Shown one piece after another: positions 51,726 through 61,361 of a stretch of 64,000 nucleotides of DNA. Under the pieces are notes generated by a model. It worked only from the letters and a program-made list of their open reading frames with translations. It made no database searches and had not been told where the DNA came from. Numbering within the stretch: the first letter of the stretch is position 1; each line of letters begins with the position of its first letter. The stretch is taken from NCBI GenBank assembly GCA_902761685.1, contig CACWLI010000001.1:124001-188000 (forward strand), given 5' to 3'. Made by a program: the position numbers and the translations under genes. The stretch comes from an uncultured Erysipelotrichaceae bacterium (lineage in GTDB: Bacteria; Bacillota_I; Bacilli_A; RF39; UBA660).

Positions 51726-54071
51726 ATGAGAGATGAAATATTAACAGTTTTAAGAAGAGAAAATAGAAAGTTAAATCCTAAAGAAATTATGGATATTATT
51801 AAAAAAGATAATACAGTTGATGATTTAAGAAATTTAATTCATGAGCTAGATTTAATGTGTAGAGATGGAATACTTAGATGTTCTACTGGAAATACATATT
51901 TTTTTAACGATTTATTAACTGGAACTGTAGATTTTCATGAAAAAGGAAATGCACATATTATTATTCCAGATCATGAAGATGTATTTATTCCAAAAGATGC
52001 GATGAAGGGTGCATGTGATAAAGATGTTGTTTCAATTGAAATAACTGATAAAAAAAGAAATGAAGGAAAAATTGTTAATATATTAAAAAGATCACTTGGT
52101 AAGTCTGTTGGAGAAGTAGTAAATAATAATGGTGAATTCTATATTAAATTACTTGATGAAGATCTACCATATGACGTAGAAATAGAAAATATGAATGAAG
52201 AAAACTTAGTTGATGGTTTACTTGTTCATTTAGAATATGTTCGTGATCTAGGAAAAAGAAGAGTACTTGCTAGAATAGATTATAAAATTGGGCATAAAAA
52301 TGCTGCTGGCAAAGAAACAGCTTATGCTTTAATAGCAAGCGAATTTGGAAGAAGAATGGATTTTCCAGAAGAAGTTTCTGAAGAAGGTAAACAATTTAAA
52401 ACATCACTAAGTAATGAAGAAGTAGAAGAAGGATTAAAAGAAGGTAGAGTAGACTTAAGAGGAGAAACTATTACTACTATGGATGGTAAGGATACTAAAG
52501 ATATAGATGATGCTACTAATACAATTGTATTACCTAATGGTAACTTTTTAGAAACAGTATCTATTGCTGATGTAAGTCATTATGTTAAAATGGGTAGTGC
52601 AATATGGAAATATGCTGAATTTAAAGGTAACTCAGATTATTTAGGTAATAAAGTAGGGCCAATGTTACCAATAGAATTATCTAATGGTATATGTTCACTT
52701 AATCCAAATGAAGATAGATTTGCAATTACAGTTCAATATGAACTTGATCACTCTGGTAAAATAATTAATCCAAATGTATTTTTATCAGTTATTAAATCTA
52801 AACAAAAAATGAATTATGATGCTGTTCAAGATATCATTGAAGGAAAAGAAACTGAGGATACTAAAGATTATGTAACTTTAAAATATACTGTTAAAGATAA
52901 AGAAAGTATTGATGATATAGCATTTAAGTATTCAATAACAAAAGAAGAACTATTAAAATATAATAAAGAAAGTGACTTTATTAGTGGTAATGAAGTCAAT
53001 ATTCCAACAAGAAGTGTTATTCAAAACTATTATGTTACTTCTAAAATAATTGGTGCTGCTTTAAAAAGACGTGGTAAGATTGACTTTGATGGTAGAGAAG
53101 TTAAACATATTTTTGATGAAAATGATAATGTTATAGATATTAAACCAAGAGTTCAAAGAGAAGCAGAGATGTTAATTGAACATAAAATGATATATGCTAA
53201 TGAAGCATTTGCAACATTTATGGTTGATAAATTATCTGAAATAACTAGTGGAATGGTTCCATTTGTTTTTAGAACACACGGAAATCCAAATCCTAAAAAG
53301 ATAGAAGAATTTGTTGATATGTTAAGTGCTTATGGCATAGTATTACCATTTAATATTGATCCAGAAAATGTATCTAGTAAACAAATAGAAGAAATACTAG
53401 AATACTTAAAGGATAAAAAGAATTATTCTGCATTTAGTGATAAATTATTAAGATGTATGCAAAAAGCAAAATATACACCTGATAATATTGGACATTATGG
53501 TATAGGAAGCAAATTATATTGTCATTTTACTTCTCCAATTAGAAGAATGGCTGATTTACTAGTTCATACTATATTTAAAGTATTTATAGTAGAAAAGAAT
53601 CATGATGCTAATACTTTAAGATTTTGGGGTAACTATTTAAATGATATATGTGAAAAAATATCATTATGTGAAGTAGATGCTGATAAATGTGAACATGCTG
53701 TTGATGATTATTTAAATGCAACTTATATGGAAAATAGAATTGGAGAAACGTATGAGGCAACAGTTGATGGAATGTTTCCTGGTGGATTTTTTGCTAGAAC
53801 TGATAATTTAATTGATGGAAGAGTTGACTTTTTCTTAACTGAAGAAGATGCAAAAGAATTAATGCAATTAACTACAAAAGAAGAAGTTAGTAATTTTGTT
53901 GAAGAACACAAAAAAGTATTTAGTGGATATTATGATTTAAATGAGAGGTTGTTTGGATACTCAAGAAATGGTAAAATGTATTTAAGATACGGAGATAGAA
54001 TATTAGTTTGTTGTACAGGTTCATATCCAGAAAGAAGAGAAATAGATTTTGCTTTAGTAAGGAAATTATAA
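51726..54071 (+). CDS. rnr: ribonuclease R with LysM-like insertion
   Basis: 781 residues. Order: N-terminal winged helix (1-60), cold-shock domains (~65-190), RNB catalytic domain (~240-600) with [12 protein letters not shown] acidic site (253-263) and [12 protein letters not shown], then S1 (~672-765) with [10 protein letters not shown]. 3'-5' exonuclease for structured RNA. Between [12 protein letters not shown] and [13 protein letters not shown] the usual helical segment is replaced by ~50 residues (387-429) reading like Lys[34 protein letters not shown]. The frame is intact and active-site residues are kept. No Lys-rich tail. Followed one base later by smpB. Confidence 0.93.
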   Translation: MRDEILTVLRRENRKLNPKEIMDIIKKDNTVDDLRNLIHELDLMCRDGILRCSTGNTYFFNDLLTGTVDFHEKGNAHIIIPDHEDVFIPKDAMKGACDKDVVSIEITDKKRNEGKIVNILKRSLGKSVGEVVNNNGEFYIKLLDEDLPYDVEIENMNEENLVDGLLVHLEYVRDLGKRRVLARIDYKIGHKNAAGKETAYALIASEFGRRMDFPEEVSEEGKQFKTSLSNEEVEEGLKEGRVDLRGETITTMDGKDTKDIDDATNTIVLPNGNFLETVSIADVSHYVKMGSAIWKYAEFKGNSDYLGNKVGPMLPIELSNGICSLNPNEDRFAITVQYELDHSGKIINPNVFLSVIKSKQKMNYDAVQDIIEGKETEDTKDYVTLKYTVKDKESIDDIAFKYSITKEELLKYNKESDFISGNEVNIPTRSVIQNYYVTSKIIGAALKRRGKIDFDGREVKHIFDENDNVIDIKPRVQREAEMLIEHKMIYANEAFATFMVDKLSEITSGMVPFVFRTHGNPNPKKIEEFVDMLSAYGIVLPFNIDPENVSSKQIEEILEYLKDKKNYSAFSDKLLRCMQKAKYTPDNIGHYGIGSKLYCHFTSPIRRMADLLVHTIFKVFIVEKNHDANTLRFWGNYLNDICEKISLCEVDADKCEHAVDDYLNATYMENRIGETYEATVDGMFPGGFFARTDNLIDGRVDFFLTEEDAKELMQLTTKEEVSNFVEEHKKVFSGYYDLNERLFGYSRNGKMYLRYGDRILVCCTGSYPERREIDFALVRKL
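52884..53012 (+). other. LysM-like segment inside rnr
   Basis: Encodes residues 387-429 of RNase R. Pattern YTVK, then S-I-DDIA-KY-IT, then EELLKYN, then GNEVNIP corresponds to the LysM consensus (Y-V-GDTL-IA-kY-v, L-N, G-L-IP). Composition is the same as its surroundings. Confidence 0.6.
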
Positions 54072-54072
54072 A

Positions 54073-54501
54073 ATGGAAATAGTAAATAGAAAAGCAAATC
54101 ATGATTATTTCATTAAAGATAGATATGAAGTTGGTATTGAACTTAAAGGTACTGAAATAAAAAGTATAAGAAAAGGTTCAGCTAATCTAAATGATTCATA
54201 TGCAAGAGTTAAAAATGGTGAAGTGTTTCTAACTAATATGTATATTGCAAAGTATGACGAAGGAAATAGATTTAATCATGATGAGAGAAGAGAAAGAAAG
54301 CTATTATTGCACAAAAAAGAAATAATAAAGATTAATCATGAGATTACAACAAATAGATATACTTTAGTTCCTCTTAAATTATATTTTAAAAAGAATATAG
54401 TTAAAATAGAACTTGGAATTTGCCAAGGTAAAAAATTATATGATAAAAGAGAATCTTTAAAAGAAAAAGATATGAAAAGACAAGCAAGAATAAATTATTA
54501 A
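54073..54501 (+). CDS. smpB: SsrA-binding protein SmpB
   Basis: 142 residues, usual length. Motifs: [10 protein letters not shown] at the N-terminus, [33 protein letters not shown], and the C-terminal [17 protein letters not shown] tail that enters the decoding centre. Partner of tmRNA in trans-translation; the ssrA gene is not visible in this window. Sits one base after rnr, the standard pairing; RNase R degrades the tagged message. Confidence 0.96.
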   Translation: MEIVNRKANHDYFIKDRYEVGIELKGTEIKSIRKGSANLNDSYARVKNGEVFLTNMYIAKYDEGNRFNHDERRERKLLLHKKEIIKINHEITTNRYTLVPLKLYFKKNIVKIELGICQGKKLYDKRESLKEKDMKRQARINY

Positions 54502-54518
54502 AATGGGAGTTGGAAAAA

Positions 54519-56558
54519 ATGAATGAAAAGGTAGATAATAATGAGATTGATAGTATACCAACTAATAATACAGAAGTGGTAGATGATACTTTAAAATCAG
54601 TTGAATCAAGTGATACTAATGAAAAAATAGAAGATACTAATCAAGATGTAGTTGAAAATGGTACTAAAGAAGAACCTATTAAAGAAGAAAATACACAAGT
54701 TATTAACAATGCCCAAGCGGAAAATATTGTTACTTCTGTGCCTAATATTAGTAATACACAAGTTATCAACCCTGTTCTTAGTTGGCAAAATAAAGATAAT
54801 GATAAGTTGTCTAAGAAGAAAATCATTCTATATTCTATTATTGGTGGAGTAGTATTATTAATTATTATATTTCTTTGTATTTATTTCTTTGTTATAAAGA
54901 AAAATGATGTTAAATATGAAGTAAAATTATCAAATACTCAAACTACATTAACTCAAAATGAAATGATAAATATTCCAGTAGTTAATTCTAATGTTGCTAT
55001 GATATATAAAAGTGATAATGAAGAAATAGCCACTGTTGATGAAAAAGGATTAATTAAAGCACTTCTTCCAGGTACAACTACAATAACTATTACACCAAAA
55101 GCTGGAGGGTCTTCAGCTAAGTATACTGTTACTGTTTTAGCTGCTGATCCAGAGATAGTTGGATTAATAGAATTTGAAAAGACAGAGTATTCTTGTAGAG
55201 AAGGAGAATCTATTAAGACATTTATCAAAGTAACATCAAAAGATGAAGATGCTGAAGTGCTAAAATTTAATGTTGATAATACTAATTTAGCAGATGTAAA
55301 AGATTTGATGAATTCAGAAGATACAAAGATAAAAAATGTTGAAATAGAGTGTAATTATGAAGGAGAAACAACTCTTTCAGCTGTTTCTACTACTGGAGCA
55401 ACAACAAGTGCTAAATTAAAAATAGATCATGATCCAGGTGGAATAAGATTTGATAGACAAAATTATACATGTATTGAAGGAGATAAAATTGAAGCTAAAA
55501 TAATTGCTTCAGGTGGAAATAATAACAATAAAGTATCAAGTTATAATTCTAGTAATACTTCTATAGTTACTATTTCTAAAAAACAAACTGCAACAACAAA
55601 TGAAAGAGAAGAAACAATACAAATAACTTGTGTTAAAGAAGGAGATACAAAAATAAATGCAACTAGTACTAGTGGTGCAACAGTATCTTCTAATGTTGAA
55701 GTTGGAAGTATTTATGGAAAAATTAATCTTGATAAAAAGAATTATTCATGTACTGTTGGAGGTACAATAAGAGTTAAATTAAATGTTTCTGGTGGTAGAC
55801 CAGGCAATAGAGTTGATGATTTCTCTGTTAATGATAGTTCTGTTGTAAGATTAAAGGATTTATCAACATCATCTCCAATGAGTAAAACAATTCAAGTACA
55901 ATGTTTAAAAGCTGGTACAGTAACATTAAGAGCTTCTTCTATCGCTGGAGCTTCTACATCAGCAACTATAAAAGTTAATATTGAAAAAGGAAAGATAAAT
56001 TTCCAAGAAGGAAGTTATACTTGTAAGATGGGAGAAACTATTAATACTAGTATTTCTGTATCAGGCGGTCCATCAGATAATAAAGTTAAGAGCTATTCAT
56101 CAAATGATTCTAGCATTGCTTCTATTAGGGAAGGATCAGGTTCATCTAATACAAGAAAGAACGTAATAATAAGTTGTGAAAATGAAGGAACAACAACGCT
56201 AAAAGCAACATCTAATACTGGTGTTAATACTGAAGTAAGTATTAGAGTAAATCCAAATGAAGGAACAATTAGTTTTGATAAAAGTAGTTACAGTTGTACT
56301 GCTGGAGATTCATTTACTGCTACAGTAAGCGTTACAGGTGGAGGAAATAGTAATAATGTTTCAAATTTCTATTCAAATAACACATCAGTTGCAACAGTAT
56401 CAAGAGAAAGTACAGATGGAAAAACTACTAAAATTAAAGTAAATTGTATAAGTTCTGGTTCTACATCACTTACAGCACAATCAGCAACAGGAGTAAAAGC
56501 AAATGCAAGTATTTCTGTTTCTTCAGCAAGTACACCAGAACCATCTGGTCAACAATAA
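54519..56558 (+). CDS. membrane-anchored protein with Big_2 and five Cys-paired Ig-like repeats
   Basis: 679 residues. Acidic disordered N-terminus (1-98), one membrane helix (~102-126), a Big_2 domain (~133-208: LSNTQTTLTQNE, NEEIATVDEKGLIKALLPGTTTITI), then five repeats of ~91 residues (about 214-670). Each repeat has YSC or YTC near its start, a central SGG, a SIA/SVA strand, and a second Cys in an IxCxxxG strand, then T-LxAxSxTGa. The paired cysteines suggest one disulfide per repeat. Type II topology with the repeats outside. Likely surface adhesin or wall-interacting protein. ATG 54519 with GGGAG is preferred to TTG 54510. Confidence 0.85.
   Translation: MNEKVDNNEIDSIPTNNTEVVDDTLKSVESSDTNEKIEDTNQDVVENGTKEEPIKEENTQVINNAQAENIVTSVPNISNTQVINPVLSWQNKDNDKLSKKKIILYSIIGGVVLLIIIFLCIYFFVIKKNDVKYEVKLSNTQTTLTQNEMINIPVVNSNVAMIYKSDNEEIATVDEKGLIKALLPGTTTITITPKAGGSSAKYTVTVLAADPEIVGLIEFEKTEYSCREGESIKTFIKVTSKDEDAEVLKFNVDNTNLADVKDLMNSEDTKIKNVEIECNYEGETTLSAVSTTGATTSAKLKIDHDPGGIRFDRQNYTCIEGDKIEAKIIASGGNNNNKVSSYNSSNTSIVTISKKQTATTNEREETIQITCVKEGDTKINATSTSGATVSSNVEVGSIYGKINLDKKNYSCTVGGTIRVKLNVSGGRPGNRVDDFSVNDSSVVRLKDLSTSSPMSKTIQVQCLKAGTVTLRASSIAGASTSATIKVNIEKGKINFQEGSYTCKMGETINTSISVSGGPSDNKVKSYSSNDSSIASIREGSGSSNTRKNVIISCENEGTTTLKATSNTGVNTEVSIRVNPNEGTISFDKSSYSCTAGDSFTATVSVTGGGNSNNVSNFYSNNTSVATVSRESTDGKTTKIKVNCISSGSTSLTAQSATGVKANASISVSSASTPEPSGQQ
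55158..56535 (+). repeat. five tandem ~275-bp coding repeats
   Basis: Repeat starts are recognisable by TATxCTTGT or TACxxTGTA codons for YxC near 55185, 55460, 55737, 56013 and 56288. Divergence between units is high at DNA level, so the array is old rather than recently expanded. Confidence 0.75.
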
Positions 56559-56602
56559 TCATAAAATTTATAATTAAAACATAAAATATCTTAGGTGATT
56601 TG

Positions 56603-56911
56603 ATGAAAAAAGAAATACCTAAGATTTTTATTAATAAAATAAATAAAATTAATAATAATAAAGAAGTATATTATTCATATAAAGATAATAAAGAAATAAA
56701 AGAAAAAGAATATGATTATATATCTGAATATGATATGCAAAATAAAATAGATGAGCTATTTAGATCTAATGACTTTATATATAAAAAGAAATTTCATATT
56801 AAAACCAAGTATGGAGAAAAAGACTATACAATAATATCTAAAAGTTATGATTATTTATTAACTATAGATGGAGAAAAGATATATATTCAGAATATAATTG
56901 AAATATATTAA
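56603..56911 (+). CDS. small basic protein, unknown
   Basis: 102 residues, Lys/Ile/Tyr rich. Pattern KKEIPKIFINKI, YISEYDMQNKIDELFRSNDFIYKKKFHIKT, then beta strands IISKSYDYLLTIDGEKIYIQNI. No family recognised. AGGTGATTT precedes the ATG. Lies just before secE, with a terminator between. Confidence 0.6.
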   Translation: MKKEIPKIFINKINKINNNKEVYYSYKDNKEIKEKEYDYISEYDMQNKIDELFRSNDFIYKKKFHIKTKYGEKDYTIISKSYDYLLTIDGEKIYIQNIIEIY

Positions 56912-56973
56912 AAAACACTTGAATTAATTAAAATATTATGATAATATTTAGTTACACAAAGAAGTGTTTTTTT
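56912..56973 (+). terminator. large-loop terminator with nested promoter
   Basis: Outer stem AAAACACTT (56912-56920) with AAGTGTTTT (56962-56970), inner hairpin AATATTAT/ATAATATT (56932-56948), then a T-run that abuts the GGAGGG of secE. Confidence 0.7.
56939..56947 (+). promoter_or_regulatory. extended -10 promoter of secE-nusG
   Basis: TGaTAATAT inside the loop of the preceding terminator; transcription from about 56954 would include only the right arm, so it would not terminate itself. Confidence 0.45.
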
Positions 56974-56987
56974 TTGGAGGGATTTTT

Positions 56988-57164
56988 GTGAAAAAGATAA
57001 AAAAATTCTTTAACGGAGTAAAGAAAGAAGGAAAAGCTGTTAGATGGCCTGATGGAAAAGGATTAGTTAAATATTCATGTATTACTATTATTATGTTAGT
57101 ATTCTTTGGACTATTTTTCTTTGGACTTGATGCAGTATTTGCATTTATAAGGGGGTTAATGTAA
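56988..57164 (+). CDS. secE: preprotein translocase subunit SecE
   Basis: 58 residues: a basic amphipathic helix (KIKKFFNGVKKEGKAVRWPDGKGL, with the family W-P) and one membrane helix. Essential clamp of SecY. GTG 56988 is chosen for GGAGGG at good spacing; the earlier in-frame GTG at 56964 lies in the terminator. Shares TAATG with nusG, the standard order. Confidence 0.93.
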   Translation: MKKIKKFFNGVKKEGKAVRWPDGKGLVKYSCITIIMLVFFGLFFFGLDAVFAFIRGLM

Positions 57165-57703
57165 TGGAAGAAAAGAAATTATGGTATGTTGTTAATGCAT
57201 ATTCAGGACATGAACAAAAAGTTAAAGATTATTTAGAATCAAGACGTGAAAGTATGGGAATGGAAAATAATATTTTTAGAGTTATTATTCCAGAAAGAAC
57301 TGAAGTAGAAATTAAAGATGGTGTTAAAAAAGAAAAGGTTCGTAAAATGTTCCCAGGATACGTTTTAATTGAAATGGTTATGAGTGACGAAGCTTGGTAT
57401 GTTGTACGTAATACTCCAGGAGTAACAGGATTTATTGGATCTTCTGGTAAAGGTGCTAAACCAATCCCACTTTCTCCTGAAGAAGTTAAGAAATTTATTG
57501 GTGATGGAGAAGAAACTGTTAAGCCAATTAATACAAATGTTGAAGTTGGAGATATGGTATCCATTATTGATGGTCCATTTAAGGGTATGTCTGGTAAGAT
57601 TGAAAGTGAAGATAAAGATAATGAAAAACTTACAGTACTTATTGACTTATTTGGACAAGAAACTCCAGTTGAAGTTGATTTAATCCAAGTAACAAAAATG
57701 TAA
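57164..57703 (+). CDS. nusG: transcription antitermination protein NusG
   Basis: 179 residues. NGN domain (WYVVNAYSGHEQKVKDYLE, MFPGYVLIEM, TPGVTGFIGS) and C-terminal KOW domain (VGDMVSIIDGPFKGMSGKIE). Binds RNA polymerase and Rho or S10. Translationally coupled to secE. A terminator follows, so rplKA is not in the same transcript here. Confidence 0.97.
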   Translation: MEEKKLWYVVNAYSGHEQKVKDYLESRRESMGMENNIFRVIIPERTEVEIKDGVKKEKVRKMFPGYVLIEMVMSDEAWYVVRNTPGVTGFIGSSGKGAKPIPLSPEEVKKFIGDGEETVKPINTNVEVGDMVSIIDGPFKGMSGKIESEDKDNEKLTVLIDLFGQETPVEVDLIQVTKM

Positions 57704-57708
57704 AAATT

Positions 57709-57736
57709 AGAAGCATTCAATTTGAATGCTTTTTTA
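57709..57736 (+). terminator. terminator of secE-nusG
   Basis: Stem AAGCATTC/GAATGCTT, loop AATTT, T-run. Confidence 0.88.
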
Positions 57737-57792
57737 ATAGATAAAACTATAGCAGTTAAATAAATGTAATTATTGATATTACCTTTTTTAAA

Positions 57793-57801
57793 TGATATAA
57801 T
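57793..57801 (+). promoter_or_regulatory. extended -10 promoter of rubrerythrin
   Basis: TGaTATAAT, about 26 bases before ATG 57828; GTTGAGGA is the ribosome binding site. Confidence 0.6.
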
Positions 57802-57827
57802 TTTCTTAAAGAAAGTTGAGGATTATT

Positions 57828-58370
57828 ATGGAGTTAAAAGGAAGTAAAACAGAACAAAATTTAATGACTGCATTTGCAGGAGAAAGTCAAGCAAGAAATA
57901 AATATACATATTATGCATCTAAAGCTAAAAAAGATGGATATGAACAAATAGCCGCTATATTTGAAGAAACAGCTAATAATGAAAAAGAACATGCTAAATT
58001 ATGGTTTAAACAATTACATAATGGAGAAGTTCCAGAAACACTTACTAATTTAAAAGATGCTGCAAGCGGAGAAAATTATGAATGGACTGACATGTACAAA
58101 GAATTTGCTGAAACAGCTAAAGAAGAAGGTTTTAAAGAAATAGCTCGTTTATTTGAACAAGTTGGTGAAATTGAAAAACATCATGAAGAAAGATTTATGA
58201 AATTAGTTGATAATATTGAAAATAATTTAGTATTTGAAAAAGGTGAAGAAAAGATTTGGATTTGTAGAAATTGTGGACATGTATATAAAGGAAAGAAAGC
58301 ATTAAAAGTATGTCCAGTATGTAAACATCCAGAGAGTTACATGGAAGTAAAAGCAGAAAATTATTTATAA
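57828..58370 (+). CDS. rbr: rubrerythrin
   Basis: 180 residues. Four-helix di-iron domain (1-~140) with ExxH-type ligands ([35 protein letters not shown] region) and a C-terminal rubredoxin-like Fe(SCys)4 site (CRNCG...CPVC). NADH-linked peroxide reductase typical of anaerobes and microaerophiles. Start 57828 follows GAGG; an upstream TTG frame start is unlikely. Monocistronic. Supports an anaerobic lifestyle. Confidence 0.95.
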   Translation: MELKGSKTEQNLMTAFAGESQARNKYTYYASKAKKDGYEQIAAIFEETANNEKEHAKLWFKQLHNGEVPETLTNLKDAASGENYEWTDMYKEFAETAKEEGFKEIARLFEQVGEIEKHHEERFMKLVDNIENNLVFEKGEEKIWICRNCGHVYKGKKALKVCPVCKHPESYMEVKAENYL

Positions 58371-58372
58371 TA

Positions 58373-58402
58373 AGAAATCTCATTATTGAGATTTCTTTTT
58401 TT
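58373..58402 (+). terminator. terminator of rubrerythrin
   Basis: Stem AGAAATCTCA/TGAGATTTCT, loop TTAT, T-run. Confidence 0.9.
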
Positions 58403-58403
58403 A

Positions 58404-58412
58404 TGCTATAAT
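58404..58412 (+). promoter_or_regulatory. extended -10 promoter of the 58435 gene
   Basis: TGcTATAAT directly after the terminator; AGGAG precedes ATG 58435. Confidence 0.6.
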
Positions 58413-58434
58413 ATTTATAATAGGAGTAAAAAGA

Positions 58435-60135
58435 ATGGGAAGAAAAGCTAGAGAATTTAAAAATATTACCAATGATGACATTAATTCTATATATAATGAC
58501 TGTCTAGTTAAAGTTAATGAATATTTAGAATTATCAAAAAACAATAGTGAAGAACTTATATTTGATAAAATTCTCGAATGTATTGAAAGCTTTTTGAAAT
58601 ACATTATTACTGTTCATCAATTTAATGAATATAATAACAAAGTATATGGTTTTTTATATGAGAAGAATGGTATAAAAGAGTTGTCTAGTGAAAAGGTAAT
58701 TAACAAAGCAGTAAGAGAATCATTAGATGATAATTGTTATAATGAGAGACTAATTAGTTTTGATTATTTTTATAAATTTATAGAATTAATATTCAAAATA
58801 GATTATGAAAATATTTTGTATGTATTTAAAAATAATTTATGGGCACAATTAATAAATAGTAGTTTTGAAAATATTGATAATTCTTTAAAATATATATTTT
58901 TAGTTAATACTCTAGATATAGATGGTATTATTAATATACTGGGATACGATGAGTATAAAAAATATAAAGATACTCTAGGAGATATCAAAAATAAAACAGA
59001 AGCTATTTGTTTAAAATATGAAAAATTTGTAAATAGTATCAGAGATGAAGATATTGATATAGAAGATTATAATTTTACTCAATTATTTAGTATTCTAAAT
59101 ACACTATATACATATTCAAAATATGTAAATGAGAATGATAATAAAATAATTAATGATATAGAAAAAACATGCTTTTGGCAAAACGCCTCAAAGTATTCAT
59201 TTTTAGTTCATAGAAGTAAAACAGATGTAATTGAGTTATCTAAAATTAAAAAGTTTAAAGATAATTATTTATTATCAATTTTAGCTTTAAAAAGTGAAAT
59301 TACAATAACTGATTTAAATAAGTATTCTAAAGAATATGATTTGAAACTTGATGATTTTAAAATATTATTTTCTTATAGTGTACCATATGATTTTTTTGGA
59401 AAATTATTAAATAGTAATTTTAGTATAGAAATGATAATAAGAACAGTTTTAGTAAATGGAACTAATTATGAAATATTTAATATAAATAATAAATATATTG
59501 AATTATTAGCATTTTTAGATTATAGAATGATTAATTCACTAGATGAAAGAATGCTAGAATATTTAATACAAAAAGAAAATAAATTAAAAACTATTTTTAA
59601 AGGTAAAAAATATGAAAGATTCTTTGAAGCATTTATTAATATAGTTAGTATTAGTAAAAAATATCCAGACTATTTATTAGAATGCTTGGATTTTGAACAA
59701 TTATTAATTGATTATAATATTAGTGTTTATTTAAAAAAAGGTATAAAGAGTAAAGAAGAAATATTAAAAAATGTTAGTATGAATATGGAGATGTTTTCTT
59801 CAAATTCAAATTTAATAAAAAAACTACCTATTATGTTAAGTGCAGATAATAACAAATTAATATTAGATTTATTAATTGAAAATGGTCTTAAGATTGATGA
59901 AATAGGATCACTTGATGGTACTATATTTTGTTATCCAAATGAGTATGTAGCTGAAGTAATTAAGGTAATGAACAGACATAATATTAAAATAATAGAGAAT
60001 AATAAAATTAATAGTCAGTTTATAATATATATTTCACAATTATTAAAGAATAAAACAAGTATGCAAACTCCACCACCAATTATAATGAGAGAAAAATTCT
60101 TTGACAGTAATTTAGATGAAGAATTGGATTTTTAA
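58435..60135 (+). CDS. large helical protein, unknown function
   Basis: 566 residues, predicted almost entirely alpha-helical and soluble, rich in Asn, Ile, Lys and Tyr, with no membrane segment, signal peptide or catalytic motif. Helix pairs of irregular length suggest a superhelical repeat scaffold. The C-terminus ends in a short Pro-rich linker (QTPPPIIM) and an acidic tail (DSNLDEELDF) that could be a docking peptide. Monocistronic. Inserted between nusG and rplK, which are neighbours in many Bacillota. Confidence 0.65.
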   Translation: MGRKAREFKNITNDDINSIYNDCLVKVNEYLELSKNNSEELIFDKILECIESFLKYIITVHQFNEYNNKVYGFLYEKNGIKELSSEKVINKAVRESLDDNCYNERLISFDYFYKFIELIFKIDYENILYVFKNNLWAQLINSSFENIDNSLKYIFLVNTLDIDGIINILGYDEYKKYKDTLGDIKNKTEAICLKYEKFVNSIRDEDIDIEDYNFTQLFSILNTLYTYSKYVNENDNKIINDIEKTCFWQNASKYSFLVHRSKTDVIELSKIKKFKDNYLLSILALKSEITITDLNKYSKEYDLKLDDFKILFSYSVPYDFFGKLLNSNFSIEMIIRTVLVNGTNYEIFNINNKYIELLAFLDYRMINSLDERMLEYLIQKENKLKTIFKGKKYERFFEAFINIVSISKKYPDYLLECLDFEQLLIDYNISVYLKKGIKSKEEILKNVSMNMEMFSSNSNLIKKLPIMLSADNNKLILDLLIENGLKIDEIGSLDGTIFCYPNEYVAEVIKVMNRHNIKIIENNKINSQFIIYISQLLKNKTSMQTPPPIIMREKFFDSNLDEELDF

Positions 60136-60158
60136 ATAGTGCATTTTAATAATTAGTA

Positions 60159-60167
60159 TGATAAAAT
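60159..60167 (+). promoter_or_regulatory. extended -10 promoter of the alcohol dehydrogenase gene
   Basis: TGaTAAAAT, then AGAGGGA before ATG 60192. Confidence 0.5.
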
Positions 60168-60191
60168 TAAAAAAGAATAGAGGGATTTAAT

Positions 60192-61235
60192 ATGAAATGT
60201 GTTGCGATAAGTGGACCAAAAAAATTGGTTGTTGAAAATAGAGAACCAAAAACTGGTAAAAAGGGTTATATTTTAATTGATGTAATAAAAGCTGGTATAT
60301 GCGGTTCAGATATCCATTATTGGGTTAGTGGTGAACCTAAAGGACTTGTAATGGGGCATGAATTTAGTGGAATTGTAATTGATAATGGAGGAAGTAAAAA
60401 ATTTAGAGAAGGTGACAGAGTAACAGCATTACCAATTTCACCTTGTATGGAATGTAAAGAATGTAAGAGTGGTAATGTTCAAATATGTAGTCATACATGG
60501 GAAAATGCTATTGGCTTATCACTAGATAATCCAGGTGGATTTGGCGGTAGAGTATTAGTTCGTGAAGATATGGTAAGACATTTACCAGATAATGTTACAT
60601 ATGAAAGTGGAGCTATGGTAGAACCTGCTGCAGTTGCAATTAGAGCAGTAAATATTTCTGGTGTTAAAAAAGGCGATAGAGCACTAGTTATTGGTGGAGG
60701 AATAATTGGATTATTAACAGCAATGTTTTTAAGACTTAAAGGTGCTTCTTATGTTGCATTAACAGAAACTAACATTAAACGTGGAGAAAAGGCTGTTAAA
60801 CTTGGGGTTGCAAATGAATGGTTTAATGCTCTTGATCCAAAAGTGTCAGAAAAATTAATGGCTAAAACTGAAACTGGAAATGGTTTTGATGTTGTTTGTG
60901 ATTGTGTTGGTAATGCACCAGCTCTAACAAGTGCAATAATGTATACTAGACCTAATGGTAACTTGATTATGGTAGGAATTTCACTTAGTGCTATTAGTGT
61001 TCCTCTTGTAAGTGCTGTAATGAAAGAAATTAATATAAAAGGATCTATTGCATATAAACCAATTGAATTTGATGCAGTAATTAGATTACTTAGTGAGAAA
61101 AAAATTAATTTAGAAAAGTTTGCTGATGATGTTGTTACATTAGATAGAGTTCAAGAATCATTTGAAAGATTAACTAGTGGAACTGATGATGCTGTTAAAA
61201 TATTAGTTGATCCAAATAAACAAAACTATAATTAA
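60192..61235 (+). CDS. zinc-dependent medium-chain alcohol/polyol dehydrogenase
   Basis: 347 residues. Catalytic zinc ligands Cys37 (GICGSD), His56 and Glu57 (GHEFSG); structural zinc Cys85, Cys88, Cys91 and Cys99 (CMECKECKSGNVQIC). NAD site GGGIIGLLTA. Closest in style to sorbitol, threonine or 2,3-butanediol dehydrogenases of the MDR family; the substrate is not decided by sequence. Single-gene unit with a strong terminator. Confidence 0.9.
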   Translation: MKCVAISGPKKLVVENREPKTGKKGYILIDVIKAGICGSDIHYWVSGEPKGLVMGHEFSGIVIDNGGSKKFREGDRVTALPISPCMECKECKSGNVQICSHTWENAIGLSLDNPGGFGGRVLVREDMVRHLPDNVTYESGAMVEPAAVAIRAVNISGVKKGDRALVIGGGIIGLLTAMFLRLKGASYVALTETNIKRGEKAVKLGVANEWFNALDPKVSEKLMAKTETGNGFDVVCDCVGNAPALTSAIMYTRPNGNLIMVGISLSAISVPLVSAVMKEINIKGSIAYKPIEFDAVIRLLSEKKINLEKFADDVVTLDRVQESFERLTSGTDDAVKILVDPNKQNYN

Positions 61236-61262
61236 AATAATGTTTTAAACATTATTTTTTTT
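61234..61262 (+). terminator. terminator of the dehydrogenase gene
   Basis: Stem AAATAATGTTT/AAACATTATTT and T-run. Confidence 0.88.
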
Positions 61263-61293
61263 AATCTTCATAAATTTAAAATATATGAAGATT
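61263..61293 (+). repeat. 10-bp inverted repeat upstream of the rplK promoter
   Basis: AATCTTCATA and TATGAAGATT around an 11-base AT loop, ending four bases before the -35 box. Could be a second terminator (TTTT follows) or an operator. Confidence 0.5.
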
Positions 61294-61297
61294 TTCC

Positions 61298-61326
61298 TTG
61301 ATTTTATGGCACTTGTGTGTTATTAT
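61298..61326 (+). promoter_or_regulatory. sigma-A promoter of rplKA
   Basis: TTGATT 61298-61303, 17-base spacer, TATTAT 61321-61326 with an upstream TG (extended). Gives a leader of about 100 bases before rplK. Confidence 0.75.
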
Positions 61327-61361
61327 GTAGTAGTCGATTTATATTTTTAATATAAATTAGA

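Noticed and set aside
54481..54530. tmRNA (ssrA) next to smpB
   Set aside because: Only a short gap with a ribosome binding site for the next gene follows smpB; no tRNA-like end or tag frame is visible anywhere in the window.
55158..56535. CRISPR-like periodic array
   Set aside because: The ~275-bp period is coding and reflects Ig-like protein repeats; no short identical direct repeats or cas genes.
57229..57720. 163-codon minus-strand frame opposite nusG
   Set aside because: Fully antisense to a certain nusG gene with no ribosome binding site or homology.
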